Source: Microbacterium luteum (lineage in GTDB: Bacteria; Actinomycetota; Actinomycetes; Actinomycetales; Microbacteriaceae). Taken from it: DNA of 64,000 bases. The notes under the pieces are model-generated. The model made no database searches, was not told where the DNA came from, and saw only the letters and a program-made list of their open reading frames with translations. The position numbers and the translations under genes were made by a program. Each line of letters opens with the position of its first letter. The stretch's first letter is position 1. This document shows positions 37,354 through 46,514 of this stretch, one piece after another. Where the stretch lies: the NCBI RefSeq assembly GCF_015277875.1, contig NZ_CP063814.1, positions 2,046,001-2,110,000 on the forward strand, given 5' to 3'.

Positions 37354-39138
37354 TCACCCGAACTTGGGGAGTTCCTCCGGCGTCGAGGTCGACGGCATCA
37401 CCCGGTAGTTCTTCAGCACCTGGGTCATCGCCTTCTGGAAAGCCGGTACGTTGGCCGAAGACGATGTTACCTTCGTCGGCTCGTCGAGGTTGACGACGAC
37501 GATGTACTTCGGGTCGTCGGCCGGGGCGAATCCGATCATCGTCGTGAAGTACACGCCGACCTTGTAGCCGCCCTCTCCGTCTGTCTTCTCGGCGGTTCCG
37601 GTCTTGCCCGCGACGCGATATCCCGGAATGGCCACGTCTTCGGCGTACTCGCTCTGCAGGAACACGTTCTCCAGCATCGTGCTCACCTCGTCTGCGGTGT
37701 CCTCGCTCACGACGCGCACGGGATCGGGGAGCTCGGGCTCGATGACGGTCCCATCCGCCGTCGTGCACGACTCGACGAGTGAGAGCGGCACCCGGACACC
37801 GTCGTTCGTGATGGCGGTGTACGCCTGTGCGAGTTCGGGCACCGTCGTCAGGAGTCCCTGACCGAACGAGGTGTTGTAGAGGGTCTGATTGTCCCACTCG
37901 TCGACCGGTCGGATGTATCCCGACGCCGTGGAGGGGTAGCCGACATCGACACCCCCGCCGATGCCGAAGTCCGTGAGGTAGTCGTATCGCGTCTGAGCGG
38001 ACACTCGCTCGCTGAACTTCGACACCGCGACGTTGGACGAGTCGATGAGGGCTCCGGTCAGCGTGTACGTGTACGACGGATGCACGAAGGCATCCCGCAC
38101 CCGCGCCCCGTTCGGAAAGGTCTCGAAGCTGGCGGCGTCGACGGTCGAATACGGGGTCTGCGCGCCGGTGTCGAGAAGGGTCGCCGCGGTGAGCGCCTTG
38201 AAGGTCGATCCGGGTTCGCGCTGAGCCGTGAACAGCTGGCTGTAGCGGGCATCCACATCGGCCGACTCGACATCGTTCGGGTCCACGCCCGGATACTCCG
38301 CCGCGGCGCGGATCTTGCCGGTCTCGGCCTCGACCACGAGGATGCTGCCGTACTGCGCGCCCATGTCGTCGGCCTGCTCGGCGATGAGCTGCTGCATGTA
38401 CCACTGCAGATCGCGGTCGATCGTGAGCTGGAGGGTGCCCCCGTCGACCGCCGGCTCCTCGACGGAAGTTCCGGGGATGATCACACCGTCTTTGCCCTTC
38501 TGATAGCTGAGCGTGCCGTCGGACGCCTCGAGGCACGAGTTCTGGCTCAGTTCCAGACCGGCCAGCGGCACGCCGTCGCTGCCCACGTATCCGATGAGGC
38601 TGCCGGCGACCGCACCGTCGACATAGGTGCGGTCGGGGCGGGGCTCGAAGTAGAGGAACGGCACCCCCAGGGAGACGAGATCCCGATACTGCTGCGTCGT
38701 GAGGCCCTGTGCCAGCTGCGCATACTGAGAATCCGCATCCTCAGCCAGCGCATCGTCGACGACGCGCATGACGTCCTCCCCGCTCTGTCCCGTGATGGCC
38801 CCGATCTCCGCGGCGACGGTCGGCCAGGCGACCACCTCGCTGTCGCCGGTGGCATCGGCCCGGCGGATGTCGCCCGCGTTCGACGGATCGAGCTGTGCGT
38901 CGTACGTGAGCACGCTTCCGGCGAGCGGTTCGCCGTCGGCGTCGACGATCGCCCCCCGCGTGCCCGAGAGCTCCTGCGAGCCCCCGAATGCCCACGACAG
39001 CGAGTCCTCGATGTGATCGTCGGCGTTCACGACCTGGATGTCGACGAGCCGCACGATGAAGGCGGCGAGCACCGCCAGCACGACGGCGAGGGCGACGACG
39101 GTGCGGCGACGCGGACTGCGGGTGGCGCGAGTCGTCAT
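37354..39138 (-). CDS. ftsI: Septal peptidoglycan transpeptidase, class B PBP (FtsI/PBP3)
   Basis: A 594-residue bitopic transpeptidase. It has a short cytosolic tail, one transmembrane helix (about 14-34), a dimerisation domain beginning with GTRGAIVDADG, and the penicillin-binding domain with the active site STFK near residue 311, SSN near 366 and KTG near 511. It cross-links septal peptidoglycan with FtsW. The ATG follows the ftsL-like stop after 4 bases. Confidence 0.96.
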   Translation of the reverse strand: MTTRATRSPRRRTVVALAVVLAVLAAFIVRLVDIQVVNADDHIEDSLSWAFGGSQELSGTRGAIVDADGEPLAGSVLTYDAQLDPSNAGDIRRADATGDSEVVAWPTVAAEIGAITGQSGEDVMRVVDDALAEDADSQYAQLAQGLTTQQYRDLVSLGVPFLYFEPRPDRTYVDGAVAGSLIGYVGSDGVPLAGLELSQNSCLEASDGTLSYQKGKDGVIIPGTSVEEPAVDGGTLQLTIDRDLQWYMQQLIAEQADDMGAQYGSILVVEAETGKIRAAAEYPGVDPNDVESADVDARYSQLFTAQREPGSTFKALTAATLLDTGAQTPYSTVDAASFETFPNGARVRDAFVHPSYTYTLTGALIDSSNVAVSKFSERVSAQTRYDYLTDFGIGGGVDVGYPSTASGYIRPVDEWDNQTLYNTSFGQGLLTTVPELAQAYTAITNDGVRVPLSLVESCTTADGTVIEPELPDPVRVVSEDTADEVSTMLENVFLQSEYAEDVAIPGYRVAGKTGTAEKTDGEGGYKVGVYFTTMIGFAPADDPKYIVVVNLDEPTKVTSSSANVPAFQKAMTQVLKNYRVMPSTSTPEELPKFG

Positions 39139-39142
39139 GGGA

Positions 39143-39715
39143 TCAGCGTGTCGCAGGTGTGGGCAGACCGTCGGTCACGGGCAGCGGCGTGTCGGCGGGC
39201 AGTCCCATCTCCTCCGCCGTCACGGGGTCACCGGCGATGGTCGCGTCAGGGGCCGTGACGAGCGGGGTCTCGGAGATGAGCGCGTTCTCGACCGCGCCGC
39301 GGCCGATCGCGTCGACGGTGGACACCGCGCCGGCGGCCTCGCTCGCACCGATCACCGCTCCATCGCTGAGGCGCAGGTAGGCGGGCGTCTCATCGATCAC
39401 CATGCCGAGCGCGGCCGCGTTGGCGGCGAGGTACTGCGGGGAGCTGAGACCGGCCAGCTCGTCGGTGAGGATCTGCTTCTCGTAGGTCAGGTTCCGCTGC
39501 TGCGACGTGAGCTCGGCGATGTCGTACGAGGTCTGGGTGGTGAGCACCGACAGAGCCATCTGGGCTCCGGCGATCGCGAACGCACCGAGAAGGGCGACCA
39601 TTCCGTAAAGCAGCTTCGGGCGACGCTTGCGGTCCGGCTCGGCGACGACGTGGAGTCGGCGTTCGGGCGCCTCGATCGGGCGCCGCAGCGGGCTGACGGC
39701 AGGTGCGGTGCTCAT
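39143..39715 (-). CDS. ftsL: FtsL-like divisome protein
   Basis: The 190-residue protein has a basic cytosolic N-terminus ([10 protein letters not shown] and DRKRRPK), one transmembrane helix (about 36-58) and a short leucine-zipper-like coiled coil (about 60-90), the FtsL layout. A Pro/Thr/Ala-rich extracytoplasmic tail of about 80 residues is longer than usual. Primary sequence of FtsL is poorly conserved, so the assignment rests on topology and its place between rsmH and ftsI. Its ATG overlaps the rsmH stop. Confidence 0.82.
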   Translation of the reverse strand: MSTAPAVSPLRRPIEAPERRLHVVAEPDRKRRPKLLYGMVALLGAFAIAGAQMALSVLTTQTSYDIAELTSQQRNLTYEKQILTDELAGLSSPQYLAANAAALGMVIDETPAYLRLSDGAVIGASEAAGAVSTVDAIGRGAVENALISETPLVTAPDATIAGDPVTAEEMGLPADTPLPVTDGLPTPATR

Positions 39716-40701
39716 CGTGCCTCCCTCACTCGTTCGGCGGCGCGCAACCGCACGGGGATCGCCCGTGAGTTGCGCGCACGCTCTTCATCGGATGCGAGTT
39801 CGGCACCCTTGACCAGCAGACGGAAACGGGGAGCGTGCTCGGGCAGCTCCACGGGAAGACCGGCGGGGGCGGTCGAAGCGGTCGCCTCCGCGAATGCGCG
39901 CTTGATGAGCCGATCCTCGAGCGACTGGTACGACAGCACCACGATGCGACCGCCGACGGCCAGCGCGCCCATCGCGGCGGGTACCGCGCGCTCGAGCGCG
40001 GCGAGCTCGCCGTTGACTTCGATGCGCAGCGCCTGGAAGACCCGTTTGGCAGGATGCCCGGCACGCTGGACCGCGGCCGGCGTCGCGTCGCTCAGGATCT
40101 GCACGAGCTGTCCCGAGCGTTCGATGGGTGCGTCGGCACGCGCGGCGATGATTGCGCGCGCGTACCGCGCAGCCAGCTTCTCCTCGCCGTATCGCTCGAA
40201 GATACGGCGCAGGTCGCCTTCGCCGTACTCCCCGACGACATCCGCAGCGGTCACCCCGATGCTCTGGTCCATCCGCATGTCCAGCGGCGCATCCTGCGCG
40301 TAGGCGAATCCGCGATCGGCGACGTCGAGCTGGAGCGACGAGACGCCGAGGTCGTAGAGGATACCGTCGACCCTGTCGACGCCGGCCTCGCTCAGCGCCG
40401 TGTCGACATCGTCGTAGACCGTGTGCACGAGGGTCGTCCGGTCCGAGAACCGCTCCAGACGCCCGCCAGCGATCCGGAGGGCGTCCCGGTCACGGTCGAG
40501 GCCGATGAGGTGCAGATCCGGGAACCGCTCAAGGAAGGCCTCGGAGTGCCCTCCCATCCCGAGCGTCCCGTCGATCAGCACCGCGCCCGGCTTCTGGAGC
40601 GCCGGTGCGAGCAGCTCGACGCAGCGGCCGAGCATGACAGGGGTGTGGATCTCTCGCGCGTCCATGATGTCGACGGCCGGTCCCTCTTCGCTGATCCCCA
40701 T
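39712..40701 (-). CDS. rsmH: 16S rRNA (cytosine-1402-N4)-methyltransferase
   Basis: A 329-residue SAM-dependent methyltransferase acting on the ribosomal decoding site. It has the HTPVML start of the conserved domain, the SAM loop [35 protein letters not shown] and the C-terminal [14 protein letters not shown]. The ATG at 40701 is chosen because AGGAACGG lies immediately upstream; an internal ATG at 40665 has no ribosome site. It follows mraZ after 66 bases and overlaps the ftsL start. Confidence 0.95.
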   Translation of the reverse strand: MGISEEGPAVDIMDAREIHTPVMLGRCVELLAPALQKPGAVLIDGTLGMGGHSEAFLERFPDLHLIGLDRDRDALRIAGGRLERFSDRTTLVHTVYDDVDTALSEAGVDRVDGILYDLGVSSLQLDVADRGFAYAQDAPLDMRMDQSIGVTAADVVGEYGEGDLRRIFERYGEEKLAARYARAIIAARADAPIERSGQLVQILSDATPAAVQRAGHPAKRVFQALRIEVNGELAALERAVPAAMGALAVGGRIVVLSYQSLEDRLIKRAFAEATASTAPAGLPVELPEHAPRFRLLVKGAELASDEERARNSRAIPVRLRAAERVREAR

Positions 40702-40767
40702 CCGTTCCTGACCTGACGCCGGGGAAGTGGTGTCAGGGCTGAACGGCTGGGAGTCGGCGCAGAGGGC

Positions 40768-41199
40768 TCAGAACAGGCCCGGGATCACCTCCTGCTCCAT
40801 TTCGGCGTAGGTCTCTTCGTTGCTCTCGGCGTAGGCGTTCCACGCCTCGGCGTTCCAGATCTCGGCGTGCGCACCGACACCCGTCACGATCAGCTCCTTC
40901 TCGAGGCCCGCGTAGGCGCGCAGCGGCGGCGGGATGGTGATGCGGTTCTGGCTGTCGGGCTTTTCCGCGCTCGCTCCCGACAGGAACATGCGCAGGAAGT
41001 CTCGGGCCTGCTTGTTGGCGAGGGGCGCTTCGCGGATGCGCTCGTGCACACGCTCGAACTCCTCTGTGGCGAAGACGTAGAGGCAGCGATCCTGCCCGCG
41101 GGTGACGACGACCCCGGCGCCGAGATCGTCACGGAACTTGGAAGGAAGGATGACGCGGCCCTTGTCGTCGAGCTTGGGAGTGTGCGTGCCCAGCAGCAT
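40768..41199 (-). CDS. mraZ: Transcriptional regulator MraZ
   Basis: A 143-residue AbrB-like protein with two MraZ repeats ([20 protein letters not shown] and, near residue 80, [16 protein letters not shown]). It binds repeats in its own promoter and controls the dcw operon in studied bacteria. It is the first gene of the cluster. The ATG at 41199 gives the standard [11 protein letters not shown] start and has a GGGGGTGAG site; extensions upstream would run into the operator. Confidence 0.96.
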   Translation of the reverse strand: MLLGTHTPKLDDKGRVILPSKFRDDLGAGVVVTRGQDRCLYVFATEEFERVHERIREAPLANKQARDFLRMFLSGASAEKPDSQNRITIPPPLRAYAGLEKELIVTGVGAHAEIWNAEAWNAYAESNEETYAEMEQEVIPGLF

Positions 41200-41240
41200 G
41201 TGCCACTCACCCCCAACCTTCGTCCGGCCCCTCCAGGTTG

Positions 41241-41280
41241 ATCCCCACTTTACTCCACTTTGCCCCACTTTGTATCACTT
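41241..41280 (-). promoter_or_regulatory. Four tandem MraZ-binding repeats
   Basis: Four consecutive 10-base units end in CACTT on the + strand: ATCCCCACTT, TACTCCACTT, TGCCCCACTT and TGTATCACTT. On the transcribed strand they read AAGTGGGG-like boxes spaced 10 bases apart, the arrangement known for MraZ operators. They lie 42-81 bases before the mraZ ATG. The third-strand-like unit AAGTGATACA is the most divergent. Confidence 0.85.
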
Positions 41281-41350
41281 CGGCCGCAATTTCCGCACGA
41301 TGGCGGACATCCCGGTGTTGTCCCGAACCACGCCGAGACCGCGGGCGCAC

Positions 41351-41379
41351 AAAAAAACACCGGCCCGAAGGCCGGTGTT
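41351..41379 (-). terminator. Rho-independent terminator of the DUF3040 gene
   Basis: A perfect 10-base stem AACACCGGCC / GGCCGGTGTT with a four-base loop is followed in the leftward direction by a T-run (A-run 41351-41357 on the + strand). It separates the DUF3040 transcript from the mraZ promoter. Confidence 0.85.
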
Positions 41380-41405
41380 CTCAGAAGTGGAGGAGGGTGG
41401 AGAGG

Positions 41406-41783
41406 TCAGCGCTCTCCCTGTCGACGATCCCAACGGTCGTTCATGCGGTCCATGAAGGACGGACCTGACCCTCGCGGCGCCGAGGGCGCTGCTTTCGGCT
41501 TGACGGATCCGCCCGTCGCGGCGGCGCCACGCAGCGGGGTGACGGCGAGCACCACGCCTCCGAGCATGACGACGAAGCCGATGACGCCGACGACGATGAG
41601 CTGGACGGCGACCCCGACGATCAGCCCGGCGAGACCGAGCAGCACGAGGATCGTGCCGTAGACGATATTTCGATAGCTGAGGGAGCGTCCGCCTTCGGGG
41701 GCGGTGACCACGTCAGCCTCGTTGCGCATGAGATGGCGTTCCATCTCATCGAGCAGACGCTGCTCCTGTTCGGACAGTGGCAT
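41406..41783 (-). CDS. DUF3040 family membrane protein
   Basis: This 125-residue actinobacterial protein begins with MPLSEQEQRLLDEMERHL, the DUF3040 signature. Two transmembrane helices follow (about 40-62 and 65-84) and then a Pro/Arg-rich tail. Homologues sit beside mraZ in many actinobacteria, as in the mycobacterial cluster, but the function is unknown. A GAGGGGG site precedes the ATG and a strong terminator follows. Confidence 0.9.
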   Translation of the reverse strand: MPLSEQEQRLLDEMERHLMRNEADVVTAPEGGRSLSYRNIVYGTILVLLGLAGLIVGVAVQLIVVGVIGFVVMLGGVVLAVTPLRGAAATGGSVKPKAAPSAPRGSGPSFMDRMNDRWDRRQGER

Positions 41784-41840
41784 GCATCCCCCTCTGGACT
41801 GCTGTTATCTTCCCGACATTCTACTCGGGCTGGCGATTAC

Positions 41841-41846
41841 TAGGCT
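41841..41846 (+). promoter_or_regulatory. -10 hexamer of the polyprenyl synthase gene
   Basis: TAGGCT lies six bases before the GTG at 41853, consistent with a leaderless transcript. Confidence 0.5.
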
Positions 41847-41852
41847 AGGCCC

Positions 41853-42947
41853 GTGTCATCGGCTCCAGACCTCACTCAGGTGATTTCCCAGCGACTGGAT
41901 ACGTTCATCTCGGCTCAGCGCCGCGATGCTCACGCGTGGGGAGACGAAGCGACCCTCATCGTCGATGCCGGGGCCGCCGCCGTCGCCGGCGGGAAGCGCC
42001 TCCGCGCCCGGTTCTGCGTCGCCGGATGGCGCGCCGTCGTCGACGCCACGACACCCGGGCGCCAGATGCCCGAGCACGTGCTGGCGACAGCCGCGGCGCT
42101 CGAGATCTTCCACGCCGCAGCCTTGGTGCACGACGACATCATCGACAACTCCGACATGCGGCGCGGTCACCCCGCGGCGCACAGGGCGCTCGAAGCGCAC
42201 CACGCCGGAGCGAGGTGGCAGGGAGACCCACGCGCGTTCGGTCGATCCGGCGCCCTCCTCCTCGGCGACCTCCTGGTCGCCTGGTCGGATGACCTCCTCG
42301 AAGATGCGCTCTCCGAGCTCGAACCCGGGCGCGCGACCCGCACACGTCGCGAGTACGCGACGATGCGACGCGAGGTCACGATCGGCCAGTTCCTGGACGT
42401 CGCGGAGGAATCGGCGTGGGCGAGCCAGCCGGACGACACCCACGCCACCCGTGCCCTGCGCGTGGCGGAGCTGAAGTCGGCCCGCTACAGCATGCTCCAG
42501 CCCCTCCTCATCGGCGCGGCCCTCGCGGGAGCCGACGAGGCGCAGACGACGGCACTCGCCTCGTTCGGCCTGCCCGTGGGCATGGCCTTCCAGCTGCGCG
42601 ACGACGTCCTCGGGGTCTTCGGCGATGCCGAGACGACGGGCAAACCGTCGGGGGACGATCTCCGGGAGGGCAAGCGCACCGTTCTCATCGCCTACGCACG
42701 CGAGGCCCTTCCCTCGGGATCGCGACGTCTTCTCGATGAGATGCTCGGCGACCCGACGCTCGATGCGGACCAGATCGCGGCCCTTCAGCAGACGATCACC
42801 GACACCGGTGCACTCGACCGGGTGGAGGCCCTCATCGCCGAGCGGGCCCGGGCCGCCGACCGCGCCCTGTCCGGGGCGCGGCTCGACAACGCCTCGGTCA
42901 GTCAGCTGCGGGAGCTCGCCCGGGCCGCGAGCATCCGCACCACCTGA
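41853..42947 (+). CDS. Polyprenyl diphosphate synthase (IdsA-like)
   Basis: The 364-residue trans-isoprenyl synthase has both aspartate-rich motifs: HDDIIDNSDMRRG near residue 92 and QLRDDVLGVFGD near residue 248, with GGKRLRA at the start of the fold. It condenses isopentenyl diphosphate with allylic diphosphates to make C15-C20 or longer chains for menaquinone, carotenoids or lipid carriers. Product length cannot be fixed by reading alone. It occupies the position of idsA2 in mycobacteria and ends 8 bases from the convergent Rv2175c homologue. Confidence 0.93.
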   Translation: MSSAPDLTQVISQRLDTFISAQRRDAHAWGDEATLIVDAGAAAVAGGKRLRARFCVAGWRAVVDATTPGRQMPEHVLATAAALEIFHAAALVHDDIIDNSDMRRGHPAAHRALEAHHAGARWQGDPRAFGRSGALLLGDLLVAWSDDLLEDALSELEPGRATRTRREYATMRREVTIGQFLDVAEESAWASQPDDTHATRALRVAELKSARYSMLQPLLIGAALAGADEAQTTALASFGLPVGMAFQLRDDVLGVFGDAETTGKPSGDDLREGKRTVLIAYAREALPSGSRRLLDEMLGDPTLDADQIAALQQTITDTGALDRVEALIAERARAADRALSGARLDNASVSQLRELARAASIRTT

Positions 42948-42955
42948 GACGAGGC

Positions 42956-43303
42956 TCAGGCCAGAGACTGGGCGACGCGACGGACCTCGCTCTTTCGGCC
43001 CAGGCGCAGAGCCTCGATCGGCGCCATTCCGATGGAGTCCTCCGGCGCCAGCAGCCAATCGATGGTCTCATCATCGTCGAATCCCGCGTCGTGCAGCACG
43101 ATCACCGTTCCGCGCAGCGAGGACAGCGGCCTGCCGTCGAGCACGAACAGCGACGGGACGCGCGGCGCGCCATGACGACGCGAGGCCACGAGGTGCGACT
43201 CATCGAGCAGGCGCTTGACGCGCCCGAGCGTCTCATCGAGCTCCTCGGCGAGCTCGGGGAGGGTCAGCCAGTCGGTCGGCATCGGGGAAGCATCCACAGT
43301 CAC
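42956..43303 (-). CDS. Rv2175c-family DNA-binding protein
   Basis: The 115-residue protein has an N-terminal winged-helix region (WLTLPELAEELDETLGRVKRLLDE, residues 12-35) and the conserved C-terminal part with LRGTVIVLHDAGFDDDETIDWLL. In M. tuberculosis the homologue binds DNA and is a substrate of kinase PknL at an N-terminal Thr; here Thr10 (PMPTDW) is in a comparable place. The kinase gene at 44564 is two genes away. The GTG start is chosen for length; an ATG at codon 8 is an alternative. Confidence 0.9.
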   Translation of the reverse strand: MTVDASPMPTDWLTLPELAEELDETLGRVKRLLDESHLVASRRHGAPRVPSLFVLDGRPLSSLRGTVIVLHDAGFDDDETIDWLLAPEDSIGMAPIEALRLGRKSEVRRVAQSLA

Positions 43304-43478
43304 GATGTCACTATCTCATTCCGCACCCGGTTCTTCCGCACCGCAGGCCAGTGCAGACGGCCCTCCCGACCGCGACGAGTCGACAAAGGTAACAGAAGTC
43401 TCATCTTTCACATGTGTCACTTTGATTGACTCCCGTTTCCAACCGTGACAGCGTGGCTGCGTCGACCGGAGGGATCCC

Positions 43479-44486
43479 ATGAGCACCATCAGCGACATCA
43501 TGCCCACGCCGCGGGCACGGCGCGCGGCCACCCCGATGGCGATCATCGGGTCCCTGGCGATCATCGCCGCCGCGACCCCGGCGCACGCCGAGGCGACGTC
43601 CACCGGAGGAGGTCACCTCGCACGCGGAGCGAAGCTTCCCGCCGCACCCGCGTCCGTGACCACCGCATCCGCTGTCGCCGCAACCTCCGTCCCGCAGCGC
43701 TATGTCGTTCGCGCGGGTGACACCGTCAGCTCCATCGCGGCGGCTCACGGCCTTCGCACCGACGACGTGCTCCGCCTGAACGGGCTCGGATGGTCCAGCG
43801 TGATCCACCCGGGACAGGAGATCGTGCTGACTGCGCTGAGCGAACCATCCACTCCCCCGGCGGCGTCCGACTCCGGCGGCACCCACACCGTCACCGCGGG
43901 TGACACGGTCTTCGCCATCGCCCAGAAGCACGGCACCACGGTCGACGCGCTGCTGGCGGCGAACGGGCTGCAGCGGGATTCCATCATCTACCCCGGTCAG
44001 ACGCTGGCGCTGGCACCGACGATGACTGCCGCGGCCGCCACCGCATCCGCTACGCCGGCCGAGCAGTCCGTCGACTCGTCGCTCGACGCCGAGCAGATCG
44101 AGAACGCGCGGCTGATCATCTCGATCGGACGCGAACTCGGGGTGAGCGACCGCGGCATCACCATCGCCCTGGGCACGGCGATGCAGGAGTCGTGGCTGCG
44201 GAACCTCGATTGGGGCGACCGCGACTCGCTCGGGCTCTTCCAGCAGCGACCCAGCACCGGCTGGGGCTCCGCCGCTCAGATCCTCGACCGGCGCTATGCG
44301 ACGCTCGCCTTCTTCGGCGGCGCCGACGACCCCAACGACTACGCGACGCGCGGTCTTCTCGACATCCCCGGATGGGAGTCGATGTCGTTCGCCGATGCCG
44401 CGCAGGCGGTGCAGATCTCCGCCTACCCCGATCGATACGCCCGGTGGGAGGCTCCGGCCGAAGCGTGGCTCGCCGCTCACGGTTGA
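43479..44486 (+). CDS. Secreted LysM cell-wall protein with lysozyme-like domain
   Basis: The 335-residue protein has a signal peptide (hydrophobic core PMAIIGSLAIIAAATPAHA, residues 19-37) and two LysM domains (RYVVRAGDTVSSIAAAHG and THTVTAGDTVFAIAQKHG) separated by a Pro/Ser linker. An Ala/Thr linker leads to a C-terminal domain (about 205-335) with TAMQESWLRNLDWGDRDSLG and LFQQRPSTGWG, a lysozyme-like module common in actinobacterial cell-wall proteins with a candidate catalytic Glu in MQESW. It probably binds and may cleave peptidoglycan. A GGAGGGAT site precedes the ATG, and a hairpin follows. Confidence 0.88.
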   Translation: MSTISDIMPTPRARRAATPMAIIGSLAIIAAATPAHAEATSTGGGHLARGAKLPAAPASVTTASAVAATSVPQRYVVRAGDTVSSIAAAHGLRTDDVLRLNGLGWSSVIHPGQEIVLTALSEPSTPPAASDSGGTHTVTAGDTVFAIAQKHGTTVDALLAANGLQRDSIIYPGQTLALAPTMTAAAATASATPAEQSVDSSLDAEQIENARLIISIGRELGVSDRGITIALGTAMQESWLRNLDWGDRDSLGLFQQRPSTGWGSAAQILDRRYATLAFFGGADDPNDYATRGLLDIPGWESMSFADAAQAVQISAYPDRYARWEAPAEAWLAAHG

Positions 44487-44514
44487 CGACGCGTGAGGAT
44501 CGGACTCCGATCGG

Positions 44515-44531
44515 CCGGTGCGGCGCACCGG
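44515..44531 (+). terminator. Short hairpin after the LysM gene
   Basis: A seven-base stem CCGGTGC / GCACCGG with a three-base loop lies 28 bases after the stop and just before the kinase promoter. There is no T-tract. Confidence 0.45.
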
Positions 44532-44551
44532 AGCTCCCAGGTGCTCATCCG

Positions 44552-44557
44552 TAGACT
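44552..44557 (+). promoter_or_regulatory. -10 hexamer of the kinase gene
   Basis: TAGACT is six bases before the GTG at 44564, so the kinase mRNA is probably leaderless. Confidence 0.5.
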
Positions 44558-44563
44558 CTGAAC

Positions 44564-46501
44564 GTGAGCACGAGTCAGCAGACGGATCCGCTGATCGGCC
44601 GTCTGGTCGACAGCAGATACCGCGTGCGTGCTCGCATCGCGCGAGGCGGCATGGCCACAGTGTACGTCGCCACCGACCTGCGACTGGAGCGCCGCGTCGC
44701 CCTGAAGGTGATGCACGGGCATCTGAGCGATGACTCGGTCTTCCAGAGCCGATTCATCCAGGAGGCTCGCGCCGCCGCGCGGCTGGCCGACCCCCACGTG
44801 GTCAACGTCTTCGACCAGGGCCAGGACGGCGACATGGCCTACCTGGTCATGGAGTACCTGCCGGGCATCACCCTGCGGGAGCTCCTCAAAGAGCAGCGAC
44901 GACTGACCGTGCCGCAGGCGATCTCGATCATGGACGCCATCCTGTCCGGCCTGGCGGCGGCGCACCGTGCCGGGATCGTCCATCGAGACGTCAAGCCCGA
45001 GAACGTCCTCCTGGCCGAAGACGGCCGCATCAAGATCGGCGATTTCGGCCTGGCGCGAGCGACGACGGCCAACACCGCGACCGGCGCGCAGTTGCTCGGC
45101 ACGATCGCCTACCTCGCGCCGGAGCTCGTCACCCGGGGCACCGCGGACGCCCGCAGCGACATCTACGCCCTCGGCATCGTGCTCTACGAGATGCTCGCCG
45201 GCGAGCAGCCCTACAAAGGCGAGCAGCCGATGCAGATCGCCTATCAGCACGCCACCGACTCCGTGCCCCGCCCCAGCGTCAAGAACCCCGGTGTGCCCGA
45301 ACAGCTCGACGAGCTCGTGCTGTGGTCGACCGAGAAGCTGCCCGATGATCGCCCGCTCGACGCCCGGGAGATGCTGGAGCGCCTGCGCGAGATCGAGCGC
45401 GAGCTGGGCGTGACGCCGCAGGTCGCCCGCACCGTCGACACCGGCGTCACCCGCGATGAGAGCGGTGCATCCGGAGAGCTCACGAAGGTCCTTCCGGCAG
45501 CCGTCACCGGTCCGACGGATCTGGCCGAAGACGTCGACAACACGTCACGGCTGCGACAGGCCTCCAAGCGCCGGTCGCGAAAGGGAGCCTGGCTGCTCGG
45601 CGTCGTCGTCATCCTGACAGCACTCGCCGGAGCCGCCGGATGGTGGTTCGGGTCGGGGCCCGGCTCACAGGTGGCGGTACCCGACCTCAGCGGTCTGACC
45701 TTCGATCAGGCGCAGGGTGCCCTCGCCGAGGAGTCGCTCACCGGGGTCGAGGAGGGCGTGTTCAGCCTCGAGGTCGACAGCGGACTGATCGTGGACACCG
45801 AGCCGGAGGCCGGCGCGCGTGTGGACAAAGACACCGAGGTGACGGTGCTCGTCTCGCTGGGCCCGGCCGAGGTCGCCCTCACGGGACTCAACGGGCAGCC
45901 GGAGACCGATGTCAGGGCGCAGCTCGACGCGTCTCGCATCGACGTCGGAGAGAATCAGACCTTCTACACCGATGCGGACGAGGGCGTCGTCGTCGGTGTC
46001 GTCGTGACGCCGCGTGGCGGCGGCGACCCCGTCGAGTGCGGCGAGGAGTGCACAGTCAACGAAGGCGACAGTGCGAGCCTTCGCGTCTCGCTCGGACCGT
46101 TGCCGTCAGTGCGCGACATGACCGAGGCCGACGCCCGCGCGACTCTCGAGGCCGCGGGGATCGACGTCGCCTCCGTGGCGCAGGAGTCCAGCACCGAGAT
46201 CGCCGAGGGCCGCGTGCTCTACATGACCGACCGTGAGGGCGGCGGATGGTGGCGACCCGGCGACCGCACCAACCTCGTGGTCTCCAGTGGCCCTCCCCTG
46301 TTCCCGGTGCCCGACGTGGTCGGCATGACACGGGATGCCGCCGCGGACGCGCTGCGCGCTGAGGGCTTCGAGGTGAATTACTCCGCCCTCTGGAATGTCT
46401 GGCCCGACGCGGTCACCGAGGTCACCGCGCAGGATCCCGAGGGGTCGAGCATGCGGGTGCAGGGAACGACCGTCACCCTGCAGATCACCGTCACCGGCTG
46501 A
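44564..46501 (+). CDS. Membrane Ser/Thr protein kinase with four PASTA repeats
   Basis: A 645-residue receptor kinase. The cytosolic kinase domain (about 18-280) has the glycine loop IARGGMATVYVA, the ATP Lys in VALKVM, HRDVKPENVLL, IGDFGLAR and LAPE. A juxtamembrane linker leads to one transmembrane helix (about 342-364), then four PASTA-like repeats to the end (starts near 370, 436, 512 and 580). The second repeat has a Cys pair (ECGEECT) that could form a disulfide. PASTA repeats bind muropeptides or lipid II in related kinases. Gene order (idsA, Rv2175c, kinase, aroG) matches pknL, but PknL of mycobacteria has no PASTA part. Confidence 0.93.
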   Translation: MSTSQQTDPLIGRLVDSRYRVRARIARGGMATVYVATDLRLERRVALKVMHGHLSDDSVFQSRFIQEARAAARLADPHVVNVFDQGQDGDMAYLVMEYLPGITLRELLKEQRRLTVPQAISIMDAILSGLAAAHRAGIVHRDVKPENVLLAEDGRIKIGDFGLARATTANTATGAQLLGTIAYLAPELVTRGTADARSDIYALGIVLYEMLAGEQPYKGEQPMQIAYQHATDSVPRPSVKNPGVPEQLDELVLWSTEKLPDDRPLDAREMLERLREIERELGVTPQVARTVDTGVTRDESGASGELTKVLPAAVTGPTDLAEDVDNTSRLRQASKRRSRKGAWLLGVVVILTALAGAAGWWFGSGPGSQVAVPDLSGLTFDQAQGALAEESLTGVEEGVFSLEVDSGLIVDTEPEAGARVDKDTEVTVLVSLGPAEVALTGLNGQPETDVRAQLDASRIDVGENQTFYTDADEGVVVGVVVTPRGGGDPVECGEECTVNEGDSASLRVSLGPLPSVRDMTEADARATLEAAGIDVASVAQESSTEIAEGRVLYMTDREGGGWWRPGDRTNLVVSSGPPLFPVPDVVGMTRDAAADALRAEGFEVNYSALWNVWPDAVTEVTAQDPEGSSMRVQGTTVTLQITVTG

Positions 46502-46514
46502 TCGCCGGGGCGGG

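Noticed and set aside
40702..40767. A hairpin CCTGAC-N-GTCAGG between mraZ and rsmH as a terminator
   Set aside because: The stem is only six bases with a long loop and no T-tract, and both genes belong to one operon.
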